A DNA stretch of 64,000 bases from Pseudomonas synxantha (GTDB taxonomy: Bacteria > Pseudomonadota > Gammaproteobacteria > Pseudomonadales > Pseudomonadaceae), in contig NZ_LT629786.1 in NCBI RefSeq assembly GCF_900105675.1, forward strand, positions 5,518,001 through 5,582,000, read 5' to 3'. The first letter of the stretch is position 1. Each line of letters starts with the position of its first letter. The translations under genes were made by a program, and so were the position numbers. This document shows, piece after piece, positions 45,015 through 54,952 of this stretch. The notes beneath the pieces were generated by a model. The model had not been told where the DNA came from, made no database searches, and worked only from the letters and a program-made list of their open reading frames with translations.

Positions 45015-46214
45015 TTACGCCGCACTGAACAACTTATGCGGATCAATCACAAACTTCTTCGGCACACCCGCATCGAACTCGCCATACCCACGTGGCGCAT
45101 CGTCCAGACTGATCACCTGTACGCCAACGATCTCGGCAATGTTGATCCGGTCCCACATGATCGCCTGCATCAGCTGGCGGTTGTACTTCATCACCGGCGT
45201 CTGCCCCGTGTGGAAGCTGTGGGATTTGGCCCAGCCCAGGCCAAAGCGAATGCTCAGGCTGCCCATTTTCGCAGCGGCATCCACAGCACCCGGGTCCTCG
45301 GTCACATACAGGCCGGGAATACCGATTTTGCCTGCCACACGTACCACGCCCATCAGTGAGTTGAGCACGGTGGCCGGAGCTTCGGCCTTGACGCCGTCGT
45401 GACCATGGCCGCGGGCCTCAAAGCCCACGCAGTCGACAGCGCAGTCCACTTCCGGCTCGCCCAGCAGTGCGGCGATTTGTTCGTGCAACGGTGTATCGGT
45501 GGACAGGTCGACAATCTCGAAGCCCTGGGCCTTGGCGTGTGCCAAGCGGATCGAGTTGACGTCGCCAATGATCACCACCGCCGCGCCGAGCAGGCGAGCA
45601 GAGGCGGCAGCCGCCAGGCCGACCGGGCCGGCACCGGCAATGTATACGGTGCTGCCTGGGCCAACGCCGGCAGTGACGGCGCCGTGATAACCGGTGGGCA
45701 AAATGTCAGAGAGGCAGGTCAGGTCACGGATTTTCTCCATGGCCTTGTCGCGGTCGGGCAGTTTGAGCAGGTTGAAGTCGGCATACGGCACCAGCACGTA
45801 TTCGGCCTGGCCGCCCGTCCAGTCGCCCATGTCTACATAGCCGTAGGCGCCACCGGCACGGGCCGGGTTGACGGTCAGGCATACGCCGGTGTGCTGTTCC
45901 TTGCAGGAGCGGCAGCGGCCACACGCCACGTTGAACGGTACGGAAACCAGGTCGCCGATCTTCAGGTTCTCGACGTCGCTGCCCTTCTCGATCACTTCGC
46001 CAGTGATCTCGTGCCCGAGTACAAGGCCGGTCTGGGCAGTGGTGCGGCCGCGCACCATGTGTTGGTCAGAGCCGCAGATGTTGGTGGAAACCACGCGCAG
46101 GATGACGCCGTGCTCAATCTTCCTGCCACGGGGGTCCTGCATTTTGGGATAGTCGATTTTCTGTACTTCGACCTTGCCGTTGCCGAGATACACGACACCA
46201 CGATTACCAGACAT
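45015..46214 (-). CDS. fdhA: Glutathione-independent formaldehyde dehydrogenase
   Basis: The 399-residue zinc-dependent medium-chain dehydrogenase oxidises formaldehyde to formate with NAD and without glutathione. The zinc ligands are in NICGSDQHMVRG and the GHEITGEV block, the structural zinc cysteines in CGRCRSCKEQHTGVC and the nucleotide fold in VYIAGAGPVGLAAAASARLLG. The first residues (GNRGVVYLGNGKVEVQKIDYP) are typical of P. putida FdhA. It follows purU in the sarcosine operon and should detoxify formaldehyde released by sarcosine oxidase. A REPIN lies between purU and this gene. Confidence 0.95.
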   Translation of the reverse strand: MSGNRGVVYLGNGKVEVQKIDYPKMQDPRGRKIEHGVILRVVSTNICGSDQHMVRGRTTAQTGLVLGHEITGEVIEKGSDVENLKIGDLVSVPFNVACGRCRSCKEQHTGVCLTVNPARAGGAYGYVDMGDWTGGQAEYVLVPYADFNLLKLPDRDKAMEKIRDLTCLSDILPTGYHGAVTAGVGPGSTVYIAGAGPVGLAAAASARLLGAAVVIIGDVNSIRLAHAKAQGFEIVDLSTDTPLHEQIAALLGEPEVDCAVDCVGFEARGHGHDGVKAEAPATVLNSLMGVVRVAGKIGIPGLYVTEDPGAVDAAAKMGSLSIRFGLGWAKSHSFHTGQTPVMKYNRQLMQAIMWDRINIAEIVGVQVISLDDAPRGYGEFDAGVPKKFVIDPHKLFSAA

Positions 46215-46321
46215 GCTTTCACCTCGCTGTTGTTTTTGTGGAACTGCGTTGCCGCTTGGGTGGGCAGCGCGTTTAAGTGCTCGGGTACAGATGCTGTTTT
46301 TGCGTTGTTTGTAAGGGCATT

Positions 46322-46390
46322 ATCGGGGGCAAGCCCCCTCCCACATTTGAAGGTATTCACAATCAAGGTGGGAGGGGGCTTGCCCCCGAT
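46322..46390. repeat. REPIN, inward-arm type, 69 bp
   Basis: ATCGGGGGCAAGCCCCCTCCC is paired with its inverted copy ending CCCCCGAT. It lies between purU and fdhA, 9 nt after the purU stop. Confidence 0.92.
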
Positions 46391-46398
46391 GGCGTCCG

Positions 46399-47256
46399 TC
46401 AGAGCACCACCGTCCGATTGGCATTCAAAAACACCCGCCGCTCAATGTGATACCCCACTGCCCGGGCCAAGGTCAGCCCTTCTATATCCCGCCCCTTGGC
46501 AATCAAGTCCTCGGGGTAGTGGCTATGGTCCACCACTTCCACCCCCTGGGCGATGATCGGGCCTTCATCCAAATCGTTATTGATGTAATGCGCCGTCGCG
46601 CCCACCAGTTTCACACCCTTGTTGTACGCCTGGTGATAGGGCTTGGCGCCCTTGAAACCCGGCAGCAACGAGTGATGGATATTGATGGCCTTGCCATCCA
46701 GCTTGCGGCACAGTTCCGGCGACAGCACCTGCATGTAACGCGCAAGGATGACCAGCTCGGCGCCGGTGTCTTCCACCACCTGCCACACCTGACGCTCCTG
46801 GGATGGTTTGTCGTTGGGGTCCAGCGGAAAATGGTAGTAGGGAATCTGGTGCCAGTCGGCCAGCGGCTTGAGATCGGGATGGTTGGACACTACCGCGACC
46901 ACGTCCATCGACAGTTGCCCGATGCGCTGGCGATAGAGCAGGTCATTGAGGCAGTGATCGGCCTTGGAGACCATGATCACCACTTTCGGCCGGTAGTTCG
47001 GCGCGGTCAGCTCGAAGATCATGCCGAAGGCTTCACCGCGTGTCGCCAGGCCGTCGCGAAACGCCTGCTCGTCGAAACCGTCCGGTTGGCGGAATTCGAC
47101 GCGAATAAAAAACCGGCCCGAGAGGCGATCATCGAACGAATGGTGTTCAGTGACGTAGCAACCCTGCTCGAACAGGTAGCGGGTGACCGCGTCCACCGTG
47201 CCGAGCACGCTGGGGCAGTCGGCGGTCAAAATCCATGTATCGGGTGCGCGGCTCAT
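46399..47256 (-). CDS. purU: Formyltetrahydrofolate deformylase PurU
   Basis: PurU hydrolyses 10-formyl-THF to formate and THF and so balances the C1-folate pool. The 285-residue protein has an N-terminal ACT domain (TWILTADCPSVLGTVDAVTRYL) and a formyltransferase-like catalytic domain with AINIHHSLLPGFKGAKPYHQAY and the catalytic Asp in DEGPIIAQ. It follows soxG by 10 nt, so it belongs to the sarcosine operon. Its presence there fits removal of excess folate-bound C1 units. Confidence 0.95.
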   Translation of the reverse strand: MSRAPDTWILTADCPSVLGTVDAVTRYLFEQGCYVTEHHSFDDRLSGRFFIRVEFRQPDGFDEQAFRDGLATRGEAFGMIFELTAPNYRPKVVIMVSKADHCLNDLLYRQRIGQLSMDVVAVVSNHPDLKPLADWHQIPYYHFPLDPNDKPSQERQVWQVVEDTGAELVILARYMQVLSPELCRKLDGKAINIHHSLLPGFKGAKPYHQAYNKGVKLVGATAHYINNDLDEGPIIAQGVEVVDHSHYPEDLIAKGRDIEGLTLARAVGYHIERRVFLNANRTVVL

Positions 47257-47266
47257 AGGTCTTTCC

Positions 47267-47899
47267 TCAGGCTTGAACGCTCAGGCCGAACTCGGCCGAG
47301 GCATCCTGCAACCACAACCACCAGTAATCCGAGAAGCTGCGACGAATCACCAGCTCCCAAGTGTCTTCAGCGGTATGGCGGATCACCAGTTGCGACTTGG
47401 CGAACACCGTGCCCACCGCTTTGCCCACCGGGAAGTTGTTGGGGTGTACGTCGTAGCTGGTGGACTTCATCAGCACGTCGCGCACGTTAGGGCCGCTGAG
47501 CTCAAGGAGCTGCTGGCCGCCGCTGACATTGACAACCTGGATATGCAGGTCACCCAGGGCGGCACGCAGGTTTTGTTCGGCGGCGAACTCTTCACCGCCT
47601 GGCACGATCAGCAACCACTCATCCGGACCGAGCCATTGCAGACTGGTTTGGCCGTTGACGATCACGCTCAAGGCGCCGGGCAGCTCGATGCCGACGGCCT
47701 GGTGCACACCGGCGGCAAACGCTGGGTCATGGGCGTCGCCACGCAGGGTCAGGTGGCCGAGGAGTTTCTTTTCGCGCACGGTCACGCCGGCGTTCTTGCG
47801 ACCCTTGCCGACCAGGCTGGCGAGGTCGGCATGGTGCAGCGACGACTCGGCCTTGGCACCGGTGGTGGGGCGTTGTTGGTAAACGTTGGCTGCTGTCAT
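47267..47899 (-). CDS. soxG: Sarcosine oxidase gamma subunit
   Basis: The 210-residue subunit completes the heterotetrameric sarcosine oxidase, which demethylates sarcosine to glycine, feeding the C1 unit to THF and making H2O2. The product begins MTAANVYQQRPTTGAKAESSLH and has ELPGALSVIVNGQTSLQWLGPDEWLLIVPG as the family core (two blocks) and VLMKSTSYDVHP. It is last of soxB-D-A-G and is separated from soxA by 124 nt that hold a REPIN. Confidence 0.95.
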   Translation of the reverse strand: MTAANVYQQRPTTGAKAESSLHHADLASLVGKGRKNAGVTVREKKLLGHLTLRGDAHDPAFAAGVHQAVGIELPGALSVIVNGQTSLQWLGPDEWLLIVPGGEEFAAEQNLRAALGDLHIQVVNVSGGQQLLELSGPNVRDVLMKSTSYDVHPNNFPVGKAVGTVFAKSQLVIRHTAEDTWELVIRRSFSDYWWLWLQDASAEFGLSVQA

Positions 47900-47940
47900 A
47901 TAGCACCTTTCCTGAATTCTGTTGTGAGGCTGATGGCCTC

Positions 47941-48006
47941 ATCGGGGGCAAGCCCCCTCCCACAGGGGAACGCATTTCAACATGTGGGAGGGGGCTTGCC
48001 CCCGAT
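47941..48006. repeat. REPIN, inward-arm type, 66 bp, inside the sox operon
   Basis: ATCGGGGGCAAGCCCCCTCCCAC and its inverted copy are joined by a short spacer. It lies between soxA and soxG and may lower soxG expression or stabilise the upstream mRNA. Confidence 0.92.
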
Positions 48007-48023
48007 GGCTGCGACGCGGTCTA

Positions 48024-51000
48024 TCAGATGTTCTGGCGATCACCTTTCGGATCGAAGAACACCGAAGGCACAATTTCCGCCTCGATCACGCTGCCATCGG
48101 CCTGCGGTGAGAACACCCGCTCGCCGATGCGCTTCAAGCCGCCCTTCACCACACCCATGGCGAACGAATAACCCAGGGAGTTGTGCGCATAGCTTGAAGT
48201 GACATGACCGACCATCTTCATCGGGATCGTCTGCTTCGGATCGAACACCAGCTGCGCGCCTTCCGGCAGCCACACGTTCGGATCAATCGGCTTCAAGCCC
48301 ACCAGTTGCTTGCGCTCTTCACGCACGCAGTCTTCGCGGTTCATGCCACGCCAGCCGATCCACGAGAACGGTTTGGTACGGCCCACGCACCAGCCCATGT
48401 TCAGGTCGTCCGGGGTCATCGAGCCGTCGGTGTCCTGCCCAACGATGATGAAGCCCTTCTCGGCACGCAACACGTGCATGGTCTCGGTGCCGTACGGGGT
48501 CAAGTTGTATTTCTTGCCCGCCTCGACGATCTGTTCCAGCACGCCCATGGCGTAGTCGGCCTGCACGTTGATTTCGTACGACAGCTCACCGGTAAAGGAG
48601 ATACGGAATACCCGCGCCGGTACGCCGCCGACCAGGCCTTCCTTCCAGGTCATGAACGGGAAGCCGTCCTTGTCCAGGTCGATGTCGGTCACTTCACTCA
48701 GCAGCTTGCGGCTGTTGGGACCGGACAGGGTCATGGTCGCCCAGTGGTCGGTGACCGAGGTGAAGTACACCTTGAGGTCCGGCCATTCGGTCTGTTGGTA
48801 GATTTCCAGCCACTGGAGAACGCGCGCCGCGCCGCCGGTGGTGGTGGTCATCAGGAAGTGGTTGTCGGCCAGGCAGGCAGTGACGCCGTCGTCGAAGACC
48901 ATGCCGTCTTCCTTGCACATCAGGCCATAGCGCGCCTTGCCCACGTCGAGCTTGGTCCAGGCATTGCTGTAGATGCGATTGAGGAACTCGCGCGCGTCCG
49001 GGCCCTGGATATCGATCTTGCCGAGGGTGGAGGCATCCAGCAGGCCGACGCTGTCGCGCACCGCCAGGCATTCGCGTTTAACGGCGGCATGCAGGTCTTC
49101 ACCGTTGCGCGGGAAATACCAAGGGCGTTTCCACTGGCCGACGTCTTCAAATTCAGCGCCATTCTTCACGTGCCAGGCGTGCAAGGCGGTGTAGCGCACC
49201 GGTTCGAAGATGTGCCCACAGTGACGTCCCGCTATCGCACCGAAGGTCACTGGCGTGTAGTTGGGGCGGAACATAGTGGTGCCCATCTGCGGGATGGTCA
49301 CGTTCAGCGAGCGCGCCGCGATAGCCAGGCCGTTGACGTTACCGAGCTTGCCCTGGTCGGTGCCGAAGCCCAGTGCGGTGTAGCGCTTGACGTGTTCCAC
49401 CGACTCGAAACCTTCGCGAGTGGCCAGTTCGATGGCAGCAGCGGTGACGTCATTTTGCAGGTCGACAAATTGCTTTGGCGCCCGTGCGGTAGCTTTCTCG
49501 TGGGGCACCTGGAACAGCGCAAGGGTCGGTTCTTCCAGACGGCTCAAGGCCTTTGGCAGCGTACCTTCCACCGGCGCAAAACCGGCTTCGCTGGCGGCGC
49601 GCACGCCGCCTTCAAAACCATCGGCCAGGGAATCGCCAAGCCCATAGACGCCGTTGATGCCGCCGACGCATACGCGTTTCTGTGGTGCTTCACCCGGGAC
49701 GAAACCGAGGATGTCTTCGCGCCAGGTCGGCTTGCCACCCAAGTGCGAGGCCAAGTGAACCACCGGGCTGTAGCCGCCGGAACTGGCCACCAGGTCGCAG
49801 TCCAGCCATTCGCCTGGGCTGGTGACTTTATGCGCTTTGACATCGATGGCGGCGACGCGCACACCGGTCACATGCTTGCTGCCACGGGCTTCGATCACGG
49901 CGCTGCCGGTGAGGATGCGAATGCCTTTGGCACGGGCCTCTTCAACCAGGGCGCCGCGGGGGTTGTGGCGTGCATCGGCCACGGCGACGACTTGCAGACC
50001 GGCATCGAACCAGTCCAGTGCTACGCGGTAGGCGTGGTCGTTGTTGGTCGACAGCACCAGCTTTTTACCCGGTGCCACGCCGTAGCGACGCACGTAGGTA
50101 GAAACCGCACCGGCGAGCATATTGCCCGGCACGTCGTTATTGCCGTACACCAATGGACGCTCGCACGCACCCGTCGCCAGTACCACGCGCTTGGCACGTA
50201 CGCGGTGGATACGCTGGCGTACCACACCAATCGGCGCACGGTCGCCGAGATGATCGGTAAGGCGCTCGTGGATAGTCAGGAAGTTATGGTCGTGGTAACC
50301 GTTGACGGTGGCGCGGGGCAGCAGCACCACGTCCGGCAGGGCTTTGAGTTCAGCGATCACGCTGGCAACCCATTCGGTGGCCGGCTTGCCGTCGAGGCTT
50401 TCGCGGGAGTCGAGCAAAGACCCGCCGAACTCTTCCTGCTCATCGGCAATGATCACCCGCGCACCACTGCGGGCGGCGGCCAGTGCAGCGGCGAGGCCAG
50501 CAGGGCCTGCGCCGACGATCAGCACGTCGCAGTGACGGTTGAAGTTGTCGTAGGTGTCCGGATCATTCTCGGTCGGCGAGCGGCCAAGACCGGCGGCTTT
50601 ACGGATGTACTTCTCGTAGGTCATCCAGAACGACTGCGGGTACATGAAGGTTTTGTAATAGAAACCCGGCGGCATCAGCTTGCCGCCGACCTTGCCGAGA
50701 ATCCCCATCATGTCGTTGTTGACGCTCGGCCAGCCGTTGGTGCTGGTGGCGACCAAACCCTGGTAAAGCGCCTGCTGGGTAGCACGCACGTTGGGAATCT
50801 GGGTGGCTTCGGTGGCGCCGATCTGCAGCACTGCGTTCGGCTCTTCGGCGCCAGCGGCGAAGATGCCCCGTGGGCGCGAATACTTGAAGCTGCGACCGAT
50901 GATGTCGACGCCGTTGGCCAGCAACGCGGCGGCCAGGGTATCGCCTTCAAAGCCTTTGTAAGTCTGGCCGTTGAAACTGAAAGTCAGGACTTTATTGCGG

Positions 51001-51041
51001 TCGATCCGGCCACCGTTGGACAGGCGATTGATCTGGCTCAT
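48024..51041 (-). CDS. soxA: Sarcosine oxidase alpha subunit
   Basis: The 1005-residue subunit has an N-terminal ferredoxin-like domain (FNGQTYKGFEGDTLAAALLANG), an NAD-binding Rossmann domain near residues 170-200 (VLIVGAGPAGLAAALAAARSG in two blocks), a flavoprotein middle part and a C-terminal aminomethyltransferase domain near residues 610-1005 that binds THF (ESVGLLDASTLGKIDIQGPD region). It channels the methyl group to THF as methylene-THF. Its start overlaps soxD by 4 nt. Confidence 0.97.
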   Translation of the reverse strand: MSQINRLSNGGRIDRNKVLTFSFNGQTYKGFEGDTLAAALLANGVDIIGRSFKYSRPRGIFAAGAEEPNAVLQIGATEATQIPNVRATQQALYQGLVATSTNGWPSVNNDMMGILGKVGGKLMPPGFYYKTFMYPQSFWMTYEKYIRKAAGLGRSPTENDPDTYDNFNRHCDVLIVGAGPAGLAAALAAARSGARVIIADEQEEFGGSLLDSRESLDGKPATEWVASVIAELKALPDVVLLPRATVNGYHDHNFLTIHERLTDHLGDRAPIGVVRQRIHRVRAKRVVLATGACERPLVYGNNDVPGNMLAGAVSTYVRRYGVAPGKKLVLSTNNDHAYRVALDWFDAGLQVVAVADARHNPRGALVEEARAKGIRILTGSAVIEARGSKHVTGVRVAAIDVKAHKVTSPGEWLDCDLVASSGGYSPVVHLASHLGGKPTWREDILGFVPGEAPQKRVCVGGINGVYGLGDSLADGFEGGVRAASEAGFAPVEGTLPKALSRLEEPTLALFQVPHEKATARAPKQFVDLQNDVTAAAIELATREGFESVEHVKRYTALGFGTDQGKLGNVNGLAIAARSLNVTIPQMGTTMFRPNYTPVTFGAIAGRHCGHIFEPVRYTALHAWHVKNGAEFEDVGQWKRPWYFPRNGEDLHAAVKRECLAVRDSVGLLDASTLGKIDIQGPDAREFLNRIYSNAWTKLDVGKARYGLMCKEDGMVFDDGVTACLADNHFLMTTTTGGAARVLQWLEIYQQTEWPDLKVYFTSVTDHWATMTLSGPNSRKLLSEVTDIDLDKDGFPFMTWKEGLVGGVPARVFRISFTGELSYEINVQADYAMGVLEQIVEAGKKYNLTPYGTETMHVLRAEKGFIIVGQDTDGSMTPDDLNMGWCVGRTKPFSWIGWRGMNREDCVREERKQLVGLKPIDPNVWLPEGAQLVFDPKQTIPMKMVGHVTSSYAHNSLGYSFAMGVVKGGLKRIGERVFSPQADGSVIEAEIVPSVFFDPKGDRQNI

Positions 51042-51340
51042 ACCTTCTCTCCAGAAGCCTTGGCGGTGAACTGGGGTTTTTCGCCAATCTTGTAGGTTTC
51101 AAGAATTTCGTAGGTGACGGTGTCGCGGGTGGCGTTGAAGTACTGGCGGCAACCGGCGGCATGGATCCACAGCTCGTGGTGCAGGCCACGGGGGTTGTCG
51201 CGGAAGAACATGTAGTCGCCCCACTCTTCATCGGTGCAGGCATTCGGGTCCAGCGGGCGCGGGATATGCGCTTGGCCGGACGCATGAAATTCCTCTTCGG
51301 AGCGCAGTTCGCCACAGTGAGGACAGAAGATATGCAACAT
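51038..51340 (-). CDS. soxD: Sarcosine oxidase delta subunit
   Basis: The 100-residue subunit binds a structural zinc. The ligand set is visible as CPHCGELR near the N-terminus and HHELWIHAAGCRQYF in the middle. The block RDNPRGLHHELW is typical of the family. It sits between soxB (15-nt gap) and soxA (4-nt overlap). Confidence 0.96.
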   Translation of the reverse strand: MLHIFCPHCGELRSEEEFHASGQAHIPRPLDPNACTDEEWGDYMFFRDNPRGLHHELWIHAAGCRQYFNATRDTVTYEILETYKIGEKPQFTAKASGEKV

Positions 51341-51355
51341 AGGGAATTTCTCCTG

Positions 51356-52606
51356 TTAGTGGGCGACGGCCGCAGCGCCGTGTTCGTCGATCAGCGCACC
51401 GTTGTGGAAACGGTCGATGGAAAAGGGGGCGGCCAGCGGGTGCATTTCACCCTTGGCCAGGCTTGCGGCAAATACGTTGCCTGAACCCGGGGTGGCCTTG
51501 AAGCCACCGGTGCCCCAGCCGCAGTTGAAGAACATGTTCGGTACCGGGGTCTTGGAGATGATCGGGCAGGCGTCCGGCGTGGTGTCGACGATGCCGCCCC
51601 ACTGGCGGTTCATGCGCACTCGCGACAGCACCGGGAACATCTCGACGATGGCCTGAATGGTGTGCTCGATCACCGGGTACGAGCCGCGCTGGCCGTAGCC
51701 GTTGTAGCCGTCGATACCGGCGCCGATCACCAGGTCGCCCTTGTCGGACTGACTGATGTAACCGTGCACGGCGTTGGACATGATCACGCTATCGATAATC
51801 GGCTTGATCGGCTCCGACACCAAGGCTTGCAACGGATGTGATTCGATCGGCAGGCGGAAGCCGGCAAGCGAGGCCATGTGCCCTGAGTTACCGGCGGTGA
51901 CCACACCGACGCGTTTGGCGCCGATAAAACCCTTGTTGGTTTCCACACCGATGCACACACCGTTTTCCTTGCGGAAACCAATCACTTCGGTCTGCTGGAT
52001 CAAGTCCACGCCCAGGGCATCGGCGGCACGGGCGAAGCCCCAGGCCACGGCATCGTGACGGGCCACGCCGCCGCGCCGTTGCACGGTGGCGCCCAGGACG
52101 GGATAGCGGGTGTTTTTCGAGCAGTCCAGATACGGAATCTCATCCGCCACCTGCTTGGCATTCAGCAGCTCGCCGTCCACGCCGTTGAGGCGGTTGGCGC
52201 TGACGCGACGCTCGGAATCACGGATGTCTTGCAGGGTATGGCACAGGTTGTAGACGCCGCGCTGGGAGAACATCACGTTGTAGTTCAGGTCCTGCGACAA
52301 GCCTTCCCAGAGCTTCATCGCATGTTCGTACAGGTGCGCCGACTCGTCCCACAGGTAGTTGGAACGCACGATGGTGGTGTTGCGCGCGGTGTTACCGCCG
52401 CCCAGCCAGCCTTTCTCGACCACGGCCACGTTGGTGATGCCGTGCTCCTTGGCCAGGTAGTAGGCGGTCGCCAGACCATGCCCGCCGCCGCCGACGATGA
52501 CCACGTCGTAGACCTTTTTAGGCGTCGGCGTGCGCCACATTTTCTGCCAGTTTTCGTGATGGCTGAGGGAGTGCTTGAAGAGGCCGAAGCCTGAGTAGCG
52601 TTGCAT
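51356..52606 (-). CDS. soxB: Sarcosine oxidase beta subunit
   Basis: The 416-residue FAD-dependent subunit oxidises sarcosine. The dinucleotide motif is [18 protein letters not shown] (about residues 36-53). [20 protein letters not shown] lies where the covalent FMN histidine is found in characterised SoxB. The C-terminal block [16 protein letters not shown] completes the site. I chose the ATG at 52606 because GGAG is 8 nt upstream and the length equals known SoxB; the frame is open to 52768 inside glyA. It follows glyA by 22 nt. Confidence 0.96.
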   Translation of the reverse strand: MQRYSGFGLFKHSLSHHENWQKMWRTPTPKKVYDVVIVGGGGHGLATAYYLAKEHGITNVAVVEKGWLGGGNTARNTTIVRSNYLWDESAHLYEHAMKLWEGLSQDLNYNVMFSQRGVYNLCHTLQDIRDSERRVSANRLNGVDGELLNAKQVADEIPYLDCSKNTRYPVLGATVQRRGGVARHDAVAWGFARAADALGVDLIQQTEVIGFRKENGVCIGVETNKGFIGAKRVGVVTAGNSGHMASLAGFRLPIESHPLQALVSEPIKPIIDSVIMSNAVHGYISQSDKGDLVIGAGIDGYNGYGQRGSYPVIEHTIQAIVEMFPVLSRVRMNRQWGGIVDTTPDACPIISKTPVPNMFFNCGWGTGGFKATPGSGNVFAASLAKGEMHPLAAPFSIDRFHNGALIDEHGAAAVAH

Positions 52607-52628
52607 AGTCATTACTCCAAAACCGCGC

Positions 52629-53882
52629 TCAGCGATAAACCGGGAAATCAGCGCACAGGGCAGACACATGCTTGGCCACGTTGGCCTCGACATCGGCGTC
52701 ACCGAGGTTGTCGAGGATGTCGCAGATCCAGCCGGCCAACTCAATGCATTGCGGCACTTTGAAACCACGGGTGGTTACCGCCGGGGTGCCGATACGCAGG
52801 CCCGAGGTCACGAACGGCGATTGCGGGTCGTTCGGCACTGCGTTCTTGTTAACGGTGATGTGGGCGCGACCGAGGGCGGCGTCCGCCTCTTTACCGGTGA
52901 GGCCCTGGCGTATCAGGCTGACCAGGAACAGGTGGTTGTCGGTACCACCGGAGACTACGTCATACCCGCGCTTGATGAACACGCCGGCCATGGCCTGGGC
53001 ATTGTCGATCACTTGCTGCTGGTAAGCCTTGAAACCGGGTTCCTGGGCTTCCTTGAAACACACCGCCTTGCCGGCGATCACGTGCATCAGCGGGCCACCC
53101 TGGGCACCAGGGAATACCGCGGCGTTGAGTTTCTTTTCGATCTCTTCGTTGGCCTTGGCCAGGATCAGGCCACCACGCGGACCGCGCAGGGTCTTGTGGG
53201 TGGTGGTGGTGACCACATCGGCGTAGGGCAGCGGGTTCGGGTACAGGCCGGCAGCGACCAGGCCGGCGACGTGAGCCATGTCGACGAACAGCAGCGCACC
53301 GACCTTGTCGGCGATGGCACGGAAACGTGGGAAATCCAGGGTCTTGGAATAGGCAGAGAACCCGGCCACCACCATCTTCGGCTTGTGCTCCACCGCCAGG
53401 CGCTCGACTTCGTCGTAGTCGATCAGGCCAGTGTCGGTGTTGATGCCGTATTGCACCGCGTTGTACAGCTTGCCCGAGGACGACACCTTGGCGCCGTGAG
53501 TCAGGTGACCGCCGTGGGCCAGGCTCATCCCAAGGATGGTGTCACCGGCGTTCAGCAGCGCCAGGTACACCGCACTGTTGGCCGAGGAGCCTGAGTGCGG
53601 TTGCACGTTGGCGTAATCGGCACCGAACAGTTGCTTGGCGCGTTCGATGGCCAGGGCCTCGACCTTGTCCACATGTTCGCAGCCGCCGTAGTAGCGCTTG
53701 CCAGGGTAGCCTTCGGCGTATTTGTTGGTCAGGCCGCTGCCCTGGGCTTGCATGACGCGCTTGCTGGTGTAGTTCTCCGACGCGATCAGCTCGATATGGT
53801 CTTCCTGACGCTGCTCTTCGGCATTCATCGCCGCCAACAGTGCGTCGTCATATCCCTGGATCTGGTCTTGTTTGCTGAACAT
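52629..53882 (-). CDS. glyA: Serine hydroxymethyltransferase
   Basis: GlyA interconverts glycine plus methylene-THF and serine plus THF with PLP. The 417-residue product has [22 protein letters not shown] at the start, [32 protein letters not shown] and the Schiff-base lysine in [16 protein letters not shown] chose the ATG at 53882 with GGGAGAG upstream; the frame extends to 53981. It is the first gene of the sarcosine operon, where it can turn the glycine and methylene-THF made by SoxBDAG into serine. This would be one of several glyA copies expected in Pseudomonas. Confidence 0.96.
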   Translation of the reverse strand: MFSKQDQIQGYDDALLAAMNAEEQRQEDHIELIASENYTSKRVMQAQGSGLTNKYAEGYPGKRYYGGCEHVDKVEALAIERAKQLFGADYANVQPHSGSSANSAVYLALLNAGDTILGMSLAHGGHLTHGAKVSSSGKLYNAVQYGINTDTGLIDYDEVERLAVEHKPKMVVAGFSAYSKTLDFPRFRAIADKVGALLFVDMAHVAGLVAAGLYPNPLPYADVVTTTTHKTLRGPRGGLILAKANEEIEKKLNAAVFPGAQGGPLMHVIAGKAVCFKEAQEPGFKAYQQQVIDNAQAMAGVFIKRGYDVVSGGTDNHLFLVSLIRQGLTGKEADAALGRAHITVNKNAVPNDPQSPFVTSGLRIGTPAVTTRGFKVPQCIELAGWICDILDNLGDADVEANVAKHVSALCADFPVYR

Positions 53883-54041
53883 CGCGTCTCTCCCAGCCTT
53901 TCGTATTGTTGAGGCCCGTGCAGGGCCCTTTGATGCGATGGTAGGGCTGGCGCAGGCAGGCCAAATGCCTGCGCACGCCACGCAAAGGTGCGTTTACGAC
54001 ATTCCTTCAGAGACACAGAACAAATGTGGAATAGGGCTTGT

Positions 54042-54128
54042 GTGGGAGGGGGCTTGCTCCCGATAGCGGTGGGCCAGGCTCTATATGTGCAAGTGATACA
54101 CCGCTATCGGGAGCAAGCCCCCTCTCAC
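54042..54128. repeat. REPIN, outward-arm type, 87 bp
   Basis: GTGGGAGGGGGCTTGCTCCCGATAG and its inverted copy (ending CCCCCTCTCAC, one change) are joined by a spacer. It lies between the TraX-like gene and glyA. Confidence 0.9.
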
Positions 54129-54133
54129 AAGGT

Positions 54134-54862
54134 TTAGGCGGTGATCTGACGGACGAGTAGCAACAGGAGGAAGTGCAGCGGATAGAGGGTGTAGGCCCAG
54201 CGGCGCATGGCTGGCGGTGAGGCGCTGCGGGCGTGTCGCAATAAGACCAAGCCCGCCAATGGCGCAATCAGACATGTCGCCAGGCCCAGCAGCGCCACCG
54301 GCGTACCGCTATTGAGCAAAATCTGCCATTGATTAGCCGCTACGCACACTAGTCCCGGCAGCACGCTGAAATACCAGGGCCTGCGAAACACCAGCAACAT
54401 CGCCAGCGGCAGCAATACACCAAAGAAACCGAACATCAACTGAGTTGAAAATACAGCCGCCATTGTAACGGCGATCAGCGCCAATCCTCGATCAACCAAC
54501 GCCTTCTGCTGCCAACCTCGGGCAACCAACAGGCCCAGCGCCAGGGTCGGTAACACGTTCAATGTATCGGCATCATCGATAAACATTCGATACGGCACTT
54601 CGCTGATCACGCTAAACAGTAGCAACCAACCCAGGTAGCGCCAATGACCGGTCACCGGAGCGCTCCGGAGCCGATGCACATTGGCCGCAATGGCCAGGCA
54701 AAACCATGGGAACGCCAGGCGCCCCGGCACATACAGGCCATCCAGGCTTAACCCGACGTAGCGCAGGTGGTCCAGCACCATGCTCAGCAACGCCAGCCAC
54801 TTGAGCAAGTCCAATGCGCCATCGCGGACGCGTCCTACAGGAGCCGTTACAGTACCGTGCAT
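54134..54862 (-). CDS. TraX-like membrane protein
   Basis: The 242-residue protein is strongly hydrophobic with about seven helices and shows the TraX family start (GALDLLKWLALLSMVLDHLRY) plus LFSVISEVPYRMF and YPLHFLLLLLVRQI at the end. TraX of the F plasmid N-acetylates pilin; chromosomal relatives are of unknown role and may acylate other substrates. The ATG at 54862 has GGGGA just upstream; the one at 54883 adds seven residues and has no clear site. No conjugation genes are nearby. It diverges from ltaE. Confidence 0.85.
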   Translation of the reverse strand: MHGTVTAPVGRVRDGALDLLKWLALLSMVLDHLRYVGLSLDGLYVPGRLAFPWFCLAIAANVHRLRSAPVTGHWRYLGWLLLFSVISEVPYRMFIDDADTLNVLPTLALGLLVARGWQQKALVDRGLALIAVTMAAVFSTQLMFGFFGVLLPLAMLLVFRRPWYFSVLPGLVCVAANQWQILLNSGTPVALLGLATCLIAPLAGLVLLRHARSASPPAMRRWAYTLYPLHFLLLLLVRQITA

Positions 54863-54952
54863 AATTCCCCAGTGACTTTGCATTTACAGGGCGTGCGCCC
54901 TCCTCACAATCTTGGTTAAAGTGCGCACCAACATCGACCACAGGAATGGGCC

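Noticed and set aside
48204..51095. A 963-codon open frame on the plus strand opposite soxA
   Set aside because: Composition is that of an antisense shadow in GC-rich DNA (His-, Gly- and Val-rich, no family blocks). soxA on the other strand is clear and in an operon.
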